From positions 308,910-372,909 of the forward strand of contig JAAAXW010000013.1 in NCBI GenBank assembly GCA_015680625.1: a stretch of DNA of 64,000 nucleotides, in the 5' to 3' direction. The translations under genes were made by a program, and so were the position numbers. Numbering within the stretch: position 1 is the first letter of the stretch; each line of letters opens with the position of its first letter. The notes under the pieces were generated by a model. That model was not told the origin of the DNA and did not search any database. It saw only the letters and a list, made by a program, of their open reading frames with translations. This DNA is from Mortierella hygrophila. Lineage: Eukaryota; Mortierellomycota; Mortierellomycetes; Mortierellales; Mortierellaceae. Shown here piece by piece: positions 12,001-22,740 of this stretch.

Positions 12001-14927
12001 TCCTCTCGAGTGCGTCCGACTACAGCATACTCGATCTCCGTCAGCAATTGGATCAAGATTTTGCGGAGCGTGGGGATGACATAGGCAGGGTTGTATACGG
12101 AAAGGCGTCCAATGATCGTCAACGATAGCTCGCGGACTGCAAACGACTCGTCATTAAGAGCGATAAACAGCGACCGTACGTTCTCAGACTTTGCCAGATG
12201 TCGGTCGAACCGGTCATCCAGCGATTCAAGGGTCGTCTGTCGAATGGTTGTGTCCGGGTCCGCAATCCCGACGAGAAGCAGCTTTTCAAGGACCTCATCG
12301 ACGACCTGGACTGCATGTGTGCTTGTTTGATAGACAATAGGGTCCCTCGCGAACAACTGACAGCAGGTATGCGCCGCAGCTCGACGAACGCCTGGATGAT
12401 CGTCGTCCAGATAGGCCACACAAGAATCCCGGACAAACTCGTTCAGCATGTGTCCTGAGAAATTGAATGATCCCAAGGTCCTGAGAGCCAAGATGATAGT
12501 ATCGACATCATGTGTATCCGAGAAATATGTGCTGCCCCGCTTTTGAGCTCCTTTCTTTGGCTGAGGTGCTCCTGGTGCTCGATACAGTTTTCCACTGAGA
12601 ATAATCGAGATTAGATTGAGAAGACGCTCTATCCATCAAAGTGGCGAGTAAAATCACCCTTAGTTTAGTTATTGTTTTTCGCATATGCATGTTATATTAC
12701 AAGACATTCTAGAGCCATATCTACCTTGAATCCCTGGAAGCGCATGTGGGATGTATGTGGCGATGTCGGCAAGAGACTTGCTCATGGGCTCACTGAGTCC
12801 TGCATATAACATCAGATCCAGCAATTCCGGTAATTGGTATTCCAAGGCCTGACCAACTGCTTGAGCAACCATGCTGATACAGCTGAAAATAGGCGCGTCG
12901 GTTGCTGCCCGATTTTTGCTATTGTGGCAACGATGCAAACATGATAAGACAATGTTAGTGTCTACTTGCCATCTTGTTATTTCTCATCCGATGTCTGGGC
13001 ATGTGTGATATGTACCTTTTAGCTCGCAGGCCATCCCTGATGCACTGCATGAGCCCATCCAAATATCCTTCAGTGTCCTGTTTGGCAACCAATGCGACCT
13101 TTCCGATGGCAATAAACGCTGCTGATCTGTCGAGTTCGCTGAGATATCTCCGCTCCTTGTCCAGCTGAACTTGGTCGAGGAGGTGTAACATAGACATTTC
13201 CAGGTAGTTGTCGATAAAATCTGAAGGGTCGTAAGCAGCGAGCACCGGGATGAGATTTGTAACCGTTCTTCTGATGAGTCCCTCGCGATGGTTCCTGAAG
13301 CGCAAGACTATTTCGCAGGTGCCCTTGAACCGCTCATACATGAACTAGATGGCACAAAGGAGTTATTGTCAGTCATTACAACAATCCATAGCATAGCACG
13401 CATATATCAACCACCAGCATATATTTCCTTCGCCATACCATATTCGCGTGCAAGATAAGTTCTCGGATGATGAGTAGCGACCCATGAATACTTTCAGTAG
13501 TGGCCAGTCCAAGTCCGATTTGAACCTCGGTAAGCATCTTCGTATACCAACTCGACTTTTGTGGCGTGTCGCGATCGGCAATGAGAATCAACACTGCGCT
13601 GAGGGTGTCGGCTGCTGCATCACGAATCGTTTGCTAAAATAAGGGTTTCAATTAATTAAAATGTTAGATTTGGTTTTTCACATGCACTCCACGCACATCA
13701 ATTGCCGTAGCTCATATCTCACCTTGGGTTCCCGCAGAGTGCCCCAGATCTGGTTCAGGATGGTACCCACATAGGGGTATACAAAGACGCTCGCGTGTCG
13801 TGCCAACTCGGCAAGGACAAGCACACTGGCGTGTCGTCGCGCCTCCTGTCTGTCGCCTAATTGCCAAATAAGTGTATCCATTAGGCCAAATTCTGCTCCT
13901 TGACACAGCATCGCTCAACGTGTGTTCTGCTACACACTATTATATTCATGACATACTTAGCCATTCGATGGCCCTCTTCAGCTCAAACTCGACAAAGTCG
14001 GCCGTGTAAGCTCCACCTTGCTGTGCCAGTTTGCCTGTAAAAAATGCCGCAAGAAGTCGCGTGACAAAAGACCGAAAAAAATAGTAATGGTCATTTGTTA
14101 GTTACTATCGAAGAGAAGAATTACTTCACTTTGAGCGCATGTCATCGACGTATCGAGATTCGATTTCGGCAAACGTACCAAGCGCCCTGGCCGCGACTGT
14201 CATAATGGGGACATCAGATGGAAAGAGTTGGCGCAGATAGTTGGCGATTCGGGTTTCCTGTGCAGTGTTGTCTTCATCCTCGATACCAATCAAGTTTTCT
14301 ATTAAATAAGGTCACAGTGGTCGTGTGAGTTGTTCAATTGAGCGCTTTCTCGAGGACAAGCAAGGAACAATGTTTAAAAATAAAGATAGTCGAGTAGTTC
14401 TGCGCGTCGTTCTCTGCCTACCAATGACGAGTACTCCACATAGCTTGTCTTCGCTGTCGGCGCTCTGCAGGAGTACCTTTATGATGCTGTTGATCTCGCC
14501 ATAGGACTTTGTGAGGTCCTGTCCTGACAATTCCTTCGTAGCGAGGGTGACCTGGACAGTTATCAACACGTTTGATAAAAAGGCGCCGTCAGTCAATGCT
14601 AATGATACTTCAATTTGCCAATGCAAGTCCGAGAAACAAACTCACTTGTCGACGCCCTCGCTTACATATTCCTTAAACGCTTCGGTGGCGAGATTCCTTG
14701 CCTTTTCGTTCTGTAGGCTACGTTTCCGGCGTGAATGTGATGGCAGACAATGAAGGAAAGGATTCAGGTCTAAATTAGTTCCGAAGTGCCTTTGCCCACG
14801 AGGTTCTCTTTTATTTAAAGTGCCGCGCCGCCTGTTTTCTTGGACTCGGTCGGTCGCTCCTGTACCTTGCTTTCAGATCGCTGGTCAGGCGCGTGAGGGT
14901 GATGGGCGATGCGGTAGCCATGGCCAT
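6036..14927 (-). CDS. TOR: TOR serine/threonine protein kinase (PIKK), 18 exons
   Basis: Catalytic core of TORC1/TORC2, the nutrient-sensing growth regulator. Exons from splice motifs: 14927-14866, 14717-14666, 14551-14422, 14298-14179, 14034-13957, 13856-13723, 13633-13439, 13344-13016, 12918-12725, 12628-11568, 11483-11244, 11143-10529, 10440-10048, 9962-8646, 8549-7851, 7746-6603, 6484-6362, 6229-6036. They sum to 7080 nt, 2359 residues, every junction in phase. Domains: HEAT repeats (1 to ~1200), FAT (~1250-1800), FRB (~1825-1925), kinase (~1940-2260; DLRQDERVMQLF, GLGDRHPSN about residue 2150, then HIDFGD), FATC at the end. The second ATG (14921) is an equal start candidate. In the FRB, Ser1847, Trp1914 and Phe1921 match rapamycin contacts, but the loop after Ser1847 differs from yeast and human TOR. 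The tail is GYCAFW rather than GWCPFW. Confidence 0.96.
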
Positions 14928-16620
14928 TTACATGAGGCTGTGTGTCAGCCTTGTTGACTAGAGTAGCCCTTGTTGGTATTAAGGTGATGATGAAAGAAAG
15001 GAATTCGCCTCGTTAAATGCAATTGGAGAGGGAGGGGGTCTTCTGAAGGGGTATGGGTGTGATCGCAAGAGGGTGTTTTATGCGTTGATGAGGGAGGGAG
15101 ATGAGGAGTCGTATTGAAAGGATGTTGTGGAAAATAGAAAAACAAAAGTCCGCTTGGGAATCACGAAGAGGAGGAGGAGAAGGAGGTGGGTGATGTTGAG
15201 GTCATAGAGTGGCGGGTGCAGGAACTGAATTTGAGGGAGAGAGAGGAAGAAGACAAAAGGACAAACAGCATGGGTCTGCCTACGCACAACATGCAATGGT
15301 CACGTGTGGATAGTTGACACAGTCTGACACACAGCGTCAGATGTCATGTCAAGGCTTGATTTCAATGTCGTTACCTTGGGTACGTGTTACCGTGAGATTT
15401 TATTAATGTTCAAAAAAATATTAAGAAGACTGACGAAGTCATCAGCGATGGTGCCTGGGATCATATCGAGACAACCCAAGGAAAAGGGTGATGTCGATGG
15501 CGATGGCGATGGTGATGGTGCCTGGATGAGGATTAACCTTCTGTTAGTGATCATCGATCATATTTTTTGGTGAAAGTGGGATCACTATTGTCTGCGAAGT
15601 ATCGACTACCACGGCGTCCTTTATTATTTTCACCCACACCACTCTTCAAGGAAGAGAAAAGAGTGAATTCAATCATCTTGAACTGCATCCTCGTCTTTTA
15701 CTTTGTAGAACGCGTCGCGATCGTCAAAATAACACGAACTTTGTGCGTCTGGCGAGGTGACGAGTAAAAAAGAACAAACAAGTGCGTGTCTCCAACCAAC
15801 GGCTGCAAGACAATGAGAAAGGGAGTGAACTGTCCTTATGGCCTGCGAGAGCTTAAGAAAGCATCCCCGCTATTCAGAATAATATTCCGGATGGTGAACG
15901 TTTTATGGAGGAGAAGTGGATGTCCTCGATCAGCTGGCGTCATCTGACCTTCAAAGCATTCTACTTGTGCCTTGTTGTAGAGGGTTTATACATGGGCCAA
16001 GGTGTTGCATGAACGTTGAAGCTCGTTTATCTTCTCATTGATGCTTCTAGCTTAGCCGACAACCCTAATTGATGGTATTGGATGCTGACTGGTCGACCCT
16101 GGATCGCCCTCTAGTCCTGTTTGAGTCCTTTGGCCCTTTCACGGTTTAGACCAAGGGCAGGCTGTCCGTGAATAGAAAGGTCAAAAAGAAAAAAAGGGTC
16201 GAATGCAAGCGACGGACAAACAACCACGCTTCCGCTCGATTTAAGTGCCGCCCATGGATGTAACTGAACTCAGCCAGGAAGGAATAGGAAAGCCAGGATA
16301 CGGGGAGCAAAGTATCCATTGTTTTTTATGTGTTCATGAATTTGAATGTCTGTTATTCTTATTTCAATTCAACCTGGACCAATCAACCACTACTCGTTGC
16401 ATGAACCCACATAAAAAGAGTCTGGGGGTTCGCCTTTTTTTTTAATCTTTTCCTCTGCTTTCTGTACTCTGTCTTTTTTCATCTCTGCTCCTTCCTTCGG
16501 CAATCGACACTCATACCCTCTCTCGCTCGCTTGTTCGCTTCCCTCTCCCTTTGCTACCTTCCAACAACGCATCCACAGTTCATTTCCCCTCGCTCCACAC
16601 TTTGTCAAAGCACTATACAC
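14928..16620. other. Intergenic, divergent promoter region TOR / GPR1-family gene
   Basis: 1.7 kb between two divergent starts. The TOR side (14940-15260) is strongly purine-rich on the plus strand, so pyrimidine-rich upstream of TOR on its own strand. A short GATGGC/GATGGT hexamer run lies at about 15490-15520. On the right, CATAAAAAG at 16410-16418 is a TATA-like box about 200 bp before the transporter ATG, followed by a CT-rich initiator zone. No coding sequence recognised. Confidence 0.5.
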
Positions 16621-18462
16621 ATGTCTAGCTCAAAAGATATCTTTGATCTTGAGAAACAATCCCTCCAGCTCGTCGATCATCCTATCCACCTCCACCCACA
16701 ACAACAACCACAACAATCGCAGCAGCAGCAGCTTGCCTTCCGCGCCCACTGCGAGCCCGAGGATGTCCGTGTTCCCACCTTCCAGATGGACGACATGAAC
16801 CCCTCCCTCAACGCCGTCCTCCAGCCCACCACCCCTCCCCCCAACCCTGGACCATTCGGTCTCTGCGCTTTTGCATTGACTGCCTTCTGCATGGGTCTTT
16901 ACAACCTCGGCGCCGGCATCAACGCCGCTACTCCAGGCAACTTTATCACAGGTACCGCCATGTTCTACGGTGGTCTCGGTCAGGTAAAATACATATCGAG
17001 CTGCCTTTTTTTTCTCCCTTTTTGTCTTGAAGCTGTCCCCATCCACTACTTGACAAAGGGGGACAGAGCAGCGTTCCGTTGGAATGGCCGGAACGAAGAC
17101 GATTGATGTATATGAACCCCTGTCTCTTTTCGTTTTGGAATGGACCACCCAGTCAGCTCTGTGAGCGGGCATCTCTTGACCCCTATCCTGTCCTTCACTT
17201 CCCAATCTCCACAAACCACACCGTCCGTTACCCCCTGCAGATTGTCTGTCTTTTCATTTCCTTTTTTTGTCCACTTCTTCCTCCCTTTGACCTCAACGCA
17301 TTTGTTCGATTTCTCCCCGACTCCTCCCCTAACAAAGTGGACAAAGACAAAAATAATAAGAGTCGAGAAACAGACCACCTAATCTGCAGCACCAGAAACA
17401 ACAAACAACAACGAGCAACGAACCATTCACCATCCATCTAGCCCATCATACGAGTGCATCACTTGTTTTCTTGCCTTGCTTGAATATGTATTACGATCTC
17501 CGCTCGCTCACGCGCAAATAACCAAAACAAAGGAAAATCAACAGCAAGAAGAAAATGTTCCCCGCGTTGTATTTGGTTGGGCCTTCGTTTTTCCTATGTC
17601 CCCAGTGGTATGCTTCTTTCAAGGGAGGAGAGTAGTCTTCCGATACCATTTTTTTATGGTCTAAACCAATTCGCCCGCCCCATTCGTCCATTCCCCGAGA
17701 CCGAAACACACAGACCTAACTTACCCTTTGCCCTGTCTAAAATTGCTGAGCACAATTGGCCCATAAACTATCGTCCTTACGCGATCGGTCTCATATTAAG
17801 CCACTCTCCATTTAGCCCATCCTCATTGGTCAACTCCTTTAACGCGCTTTCATTTTTCTTCCATTGTTCTACACGTTCTTCTTCCGAAATGCCATTAGGT
17901 CATTGCTGGTCTGCTTGAATACCGCAACGGAAACACATTTGGCGGCACTACTTTCTGTTCCTATGGTATGTCATCTCACTCGACTCTTCGACAAATCTTC
18001 ATTGCCATTGTTCACGGTTTACCCAGTCTAACTAAACGCCGTCCTCGCTATTTTTCTTTCTTTACCTGTTGATCCCCATTAGGTCTTTACTGGATCTCGT
18101 ACGCCACTCTGCTCATCCCCTCGTTTGGTGTCGCCGCTGCCTATGCAGACTTCCCCGAGGAATACAACACTGCCATTGGAACCTACTTCCTCGGCTGGAC
18201 TATCTTCACCTTCTTGATGTGGACCCTCACCTGGAAGTCCAACCTAGCCTCGACTGCCCTGTTCTTTTGCCTCGGCATGACCTACCTCTTCAGCACTATT
18301 TCTAGCTTGGCCCATCTCGAGCCCGGCAATACTGTCCAGAGGTTTAGCGGTGGAATGGGCATGGTCACCTCGAGCATCGCCTGGTACAGCGCCATGGCCG
18401 ATCTCAGCAACAACCAAAATTCTTACTACACCCTGCCCTTGGGCCAATTGGGACGTCGCTAA
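16621..18462 (+). CDS. GPR1/FUN34/YaaH-family acetate (monocarboxylate) transporter
   Basis: Polytopic plasma-membrane protein of the acetate/succinate/ammonium exporter-importer family (yeast Ady2/Ato, Yarrowia Gpr1). Exons: 16621-16983, 17899-17965, 18083-18462, total 810 nt, 269 residues, all junctions in frame. The cytosolic N-terminus (1-70) has a Gln/His-rich stretch. The family signature follows at residues 75-84 (NPGPFGLCAF), then about six hydrophobic segments including FALTAFCMGLYNLGAG, YGLYWISYATLLIPSF and FLGWTIFTFLMWTL. The internal LLEYRNGNTFGGTTFCSYG matches the family's conserved central motif. Intron 1 is 915 nt and pyrimidine-rich, far longer than most introns here. AATAAA lies at 18694-18699. 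Substrate is inferred from the family only; acetate is most likely. Confidence 0.9.
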
Positions 18463-19169
18463 ATCGAGCTTCCACCCTCCCTTTCAGGGCGTGTGTCCAT
18501 ATACACTTTACCCCCCTTGAGTTCCTCCTTCGATCTCGCACAGAGAATGACAGCCCCCGCCCTGTGTCGTGTGTGCATTTTTCTATCCCACTTTTTTTTC
18601 TTTCACTCATCCTTCCAACCCAATTCCAGCAAAGCGTCTTCCTTTCTTTGTATACCAATTGCCGCATTTTTTTCCTGTTTGCTTGTTACATCTAATAAAA
18701 CTTCTCCTACCCTCAAACCGCACTGACCGGATTCCCTTTTTTTTTGGAGTCATTGACCATGCTCATGGATCCGTAATTAGGCGGTGCATGGTTTATGAGA
18801 ATCTTCGGCTATGCAGGATGGTAACCCATAGCTGAAAGACCTCTTAAACTATTCTGATAAACAACAATTACGCCCAATATATTGGTTGTCTATCAAGACG
18901 TTTACACGTTTCTCGTCGTCATGCATCACCAATCCTCAACCCTCCTATTGTCGGCTTTAAACCTCCACATCCATTATCTCGCCCCCCTTTTTTTTGCTTA
19001 AAAAGGCAAGCAATGCCCACCAAAAAAAATGAAACATTCAACAGCATCTACCTTAAGCGAGCGCAACCTTCAACACAACCCAACAACCACTCCGCATAAT
19101 CATCAACATCAAGAAATCACACCACCAACGCCAGACCTCACGCCAGACCGCAACAACCAACAATACAAT
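18463..19169. other. Intergenic, 3' UTR of transporter and promoter of next gene
   Basis: The transporter poly(A) signal is at 18694-18699. CTTAAAAAGG at about 18998-19007, a TATA-like element, and an A/C-rich leader (19030-19169) precede the ATG at 19170. No further gene seen. Confidence 0.55.
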
Positions 19170-19631
19170 ATGTCCGAAAATCCCATAGGATTCATCATCC
19201 CCTTGAGCGTCCTTTTTGTCATTTTTGTTCTTTGCGGCGCCTTCCGATGCGTATCCTGCAATTCCACCAAGAAACCCAATTGTCCTGTCCGTCCAGGAGC
19301 GCCAAGGCCAAGCCCCGATTCCGTTCTGTCATTGCAAGGAGGCTTGTCAATCCGGAGCTCGGCCTACTCTCTGGCCCCGCCTACAGAGAGCCTGCCCTGG
19401 AACAACCCATCCGTGACCCTAGAGATCCATCAAGAAAGCGATGAAGAGCATTCGCCTACTCTAGCTTCGCCACCACCAACCTATCAACGCGTATCTCCAC
19501 CACCGCCGACCGGGATGACCATGGCACCAAATCACAACACTAATTCATTTGCTCATGACCATTACCATCAGCACCCTTACTCCTCTGATAGCATGAGACA
19601 TTCAACATACCCAGTCGTTAGCTCTAACTGA
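19170..19631 (+). CDS. Small single-pass membrane protein with PPxY motif (I)
   Basis: 153 residues, no intron. The open frame runs up to an ATG at 19029, but that stretch looks like an untranslated A/C-rich leader behind a TATA-like box, so I place the start at 19170 (context ACAATATGTCC). A short N-terminus (MSENPIG) precedes one hydrophobic helix FIIPLSVLFVIFVLCGAF, then a Cys-rich juxtamembrane piece (RCVSCNSTKKPNC) and a ~110-residue tail rich in Pro/Ser/His. The tail contains PPPTY, a PPxY ligand for WW domains of Nedd4/Rsp5 ubiquitin ligases, next to acidic ESDEEH. The layout resembles membrane adaptors that recruit Rsp5. I do not recognise a named family. The neighbour at 20310 has the same design. 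Confidence 0.65.
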   Translation: MSENPIGFIIPLSVLFVIFVLCGAFRCVSCNSTKKPNCPVRPGAPRPSPDSVLSLQGGLSIRSSAYSLAPPTESLPWNNPSVTLEIHQESDEEHSPTLASPPPTYQRVSPPPPTGMTMAPNHNTNSFAHDHYHQHPYSSDSMRHSTYPVVSSN

Positions 19632-20309
19632 TCGACCTCGGAGCGACCTATATATGAACACACCGCGGCTACATACTACTAGAAGAACAGTACAAAAATG
19701 CATGTTGCACAACAACACTACACAAGCTTATTTCAAATCTTTTTTTCTCTGTTATCTTTTTACAAGTACCCATGTCCATGTGGCTTTCTGCAGGGCCACC
19801 GCCGTTTGTCATGTCATAACAATGTCTTTGCTTTTTTTCCGGGTCGACTACTCCATGATCCCCATCTAGCCCTTCTTGCTCTACTGCATCGCCACGAGTT
19901 CGGGGACAAGCATTTTTTTTTTCATTTGCGTTTGTGATCTCATCGATAAGAGAGAACTTTTCCGAGGAAGCGTAACACAGACTACTAGACTGACACAAAC
20001 AACAGTCCTGTTTTTCCAGTTGACTTGTCTCTTTCACCTTCACACACCTCCTAAAGTCGAAAACCAGGGTCATCTGTCCCCTGTCACCCATGTTTAAATT
20101 TGCCTTTTCACATTTCTCCCGACAAAAACCCTCCTCCGATTTTTCCTCTCTCTCTCTTCTTTTTTCTTCGCGCTCTCTTCGTACTTTGTTTGCCTTCTCT
20201 TCACTTCTCCTTTATTCCTTTCTCATATTCTCACTCCCCCTCTCACTCTCATCCTCCCTCGTTCCCCCTAACACACCACCCTATCAGCCCAAAACCCTCC
20301 ACCACAGAA
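19632..20309. other. Intergenic between the two PPxY genes
   Basis: 680 bp with no family recognised. The last 180 bp (20100-20280) are an almost pure CT/T-rich tract, typical of a fungal core promoter, ending in an A/C-rich leader before ATG 20310. Confidence 0.5.
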
Positions 20310-20708
20310 ATGGTCGACGTTACCAAAGTAGGCATAGTCATCATCATAGTCGTAGGCTTTCTGATAAGTGTGGGATTCCTCTGTTGGTGGCTCCCCCGGT
20401 CATTCCGCAAAGACGCCGAGTACAAAAACCGATCAGTCAACGACGATCCGAACGCAGTCCCCCCTTACGTTGCCAATGTTGATGTCGAACTACAGGTCCA
20501 ACCCTCGGTCGTGATCAGTATGCCTGTTCCTCCTCCGTTGGTAGACGAGTCCTTGCCACCCCCACCGTCATATCCTGGAGATAACCGACATAATACTTCT
20601 TCTTCACCGCCAGTTCCTGAATACGATGCCGCTGCGCCTGTTCCAGGTCCTGCAGCCGGCTCTGTCTCTTCCTCCATTCCTGCAACAATACCCGACCGCA
20701 CCGCATAG
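20310..20708 (+). CDS. Small single-pass membrane protein with PPxY motif (II)
   Basis: 132 residues, no intron. An upstream ATG at 20100 is in frame but lies in a CT-rich promoter-like tract, so the ATG at 20310 (CACAGAAATGGTC) is preferred. One hydrophobic helix near the N-terminus (VGIVIIIVVGFLISVGFLCWW) is followed by a basic stop-transfer segment (PRSFRKDAEYKNR). A Pro/Val/Ser-rich tail then carries PPPPSYPG (a PPxY motif) and the related VPPYV and PPVPEY. Size, topology and motif parallel the upstream gene on the same strand, so they may be diverged duplicates. Function is inferred only as possible WW-domain (Rsp5-type) recruitment at a membrane. Confidence 0.65.
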   Translation: MVDVTKVGIVIIIVVGFLISVGFLCWWLPRSFRKDAEYKNRSVNDDPNAVPPYVANVDVELQVQPSVVISMPVPPPLVDESLPPPPSYPGDNRHNTSSSPPVPEYDAAAPVPGPAAGSVSSSIPATIPDRTA

Positions 20709-22740
20709 CACCATAGCACTCTTCCTTTTCGTATCCATCTTCTACCTTTTGTATACCTCACCCTATAATATAATGCAGCTTTTATTTTTTTTAATCATCT
20801 TTTGGCATGTGCACTGTGATTTATTTGTCTTCGTTTTTGATGTTGGAGTAACAGGGCAGAAAAATAACATTAGGCCGTCCTGGATCATACAGCACTGCCA
20901 ACCGTTCTTTCAGGGCAAGCACTCAATTATTGGACAAGGACAATTGGGCGAAGTCGATTGTCGTTATTTTATCAACGGGTGGCTGCTGTGCAATGAACGA
21001 CCCGCTAAGAAAAACCAGGAATATACCATGTGTCAAAAATATCCACCGTCCGCGGCTAGAGTATAATCGGATACAATCACGCCCAACTATGCCTTCATTT
21101 AACACGATTACCAGCATGGGAATCGTTAGCGATGTCGAAGAGGATAGGTGGCAGGGCAAAGTTGATGACAGTGCAGTTGGCGTCCTTGGCGGTGACGGTA
21201 GAACCCATTCGGTACCCATTTATCGAGATGTGTGAAATTATTAAACGTGTCATTTCCTTTCTTCTGCCTCACATGATGGAGTGAAGAACGACGGAGGAGA
21301 GGGGAGGGGGAAGAAGAGAGAAAGTATCGGAATGAGAAAGAGAGAGTCAAGCAGAAAGGAAAGTTGAAAAGGGAAGATGGAAGGAAGGTGGGTCCATGAT
21401 ACGTGGGTCTTTTCATACATACTGATAGAAGCGATCACCATACTACAGATAGCAAACCATTACATTTGTTTCTCATCCGTGGCGACTTCCCTATATTATA
21501 AATAAAAGTTCTCGAGTTCCAAAGTGTTATCGTGGGTACTCGTTTACTCATCTCACCCTCCGTTATTCTATCTCTTCCTTGTTCCGAACTCGCTGCAGGT
21601 GGTAGGGTGGGGTGGGTTGTACATGTCAGTGGGCGTTGGTTGGTTAGTGAAGATACCCTCCATGACGAACTCGAGTGTTGGATGTGTGAATGGAATAGTG
21701 TCGTCCGGAGGAAAGTAAAAGAAAGAAAGGAAGGAAGGAAGGAAGGAGAAAAGACGGTAGGGAAGGATGAAGGAAAGAATGGATGAAAGGAAAGAAGGAA
21801 GAAAGCAAATGTAAAAAGAGAAGAAAAAAAAAGAGATAAGAAACTAAGTGGGGGAAAGAGGGGATATTTTGTTCCTCCTGGTAGGTGACAACGCGTTGCC
21901 ATCATATCATTGATCATTGAATAAACGCGCCAGTGATTAAAAAAAAATGCTTATCGACGCGTAGGTGATGAAAGCAGTCTCCCTCAGACCCACCCTGGTA
22001 GTTGTCGCGTAAATTGTGTCGGCCATTAATTTACTATCCTAGACAATATAGAGGAAAATGTTTGGGAATGAGTGGTGCATGGATGGTGGAGCAGGGGGGA
22101 AGCAAGAAAAGCACGCGGTGAACGTGAAGTGAGAAGAAGAATCGAGACTCGTGGTTTGGAGAAAGTTAGACGGCTCCAGTGCCATTTATCCACCGATTTT
22201 TTATTATTCGGACGCTTAATATGGGGAGTCGTCCGAATAAAAAAAATCGAGGACACGAAAGAGGAGAGCGAGCCTCTACCATCGTATCTTTTTTTTTTTT
22301 TTTTTTTTTTTTTCTCCGTTGTTTCCCTTCCTGTTGTTAATATAGGAGGTGCGCGAAATGGAGGAACGGATATCCCCAGCCGTCCTTCTTACTTTCAGTT
22401 GTGTTATGTTCGTTACCGTCTAACTACTCCCTCTTGCATTCTGTTCATTTTAATATTCTTCTCATTCCTCCCCCTTTTTTTTTGGTTGGACGCGTCAACA
22501 CCTACTCAAGCCTTACGCTAGAACAGCCCCACCCATCCAGCGACAATCTCTCAAGGTGCCTAAACCCCGCCAAAGACCCCGACATACATAATCACACTCC
22601 CAACCTGCCTTCATCTTCTTCATGTTACTTCGCTAGTATTTCTTTCAAAAGTATCATGCTCACCGGCACCCTCCCATGTCAATGCGCTCCAAAAATGTGT
22701 TTTCATCATAAAAAAAGGCAACCCGAGTCGGGCTTGTATT
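20709..22740. other. Intergenic, no gene seen
   Basis: Two kilobases between the plus-strand PPxY gene and the convergent PPR gene. It contains GA-rich microsatellite-like tracts (21290-21370; GGAA repeats 21720-21750) and an uninterrupted T-tract (about 22289-22313). Open frames here are short and overlap on both strands without family resemblance. Confidence 0.55.

Noticed and set aside
12595..12628. Alternative TOR acceptor at 12595-12596 (CTCAG)
   Set aside because: It leaves the frame out of phase with the upstream donor, while the TAG acceptor at 12629-12631 restores phase and adds RLLNLISIILSGK, matching the TOR family.
20923..21235. Overlapping frames of about 100 codons on both strands
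   Set aside because: Neither has family resemblance, a promoter or a leader; mutual overlap suggests chance.
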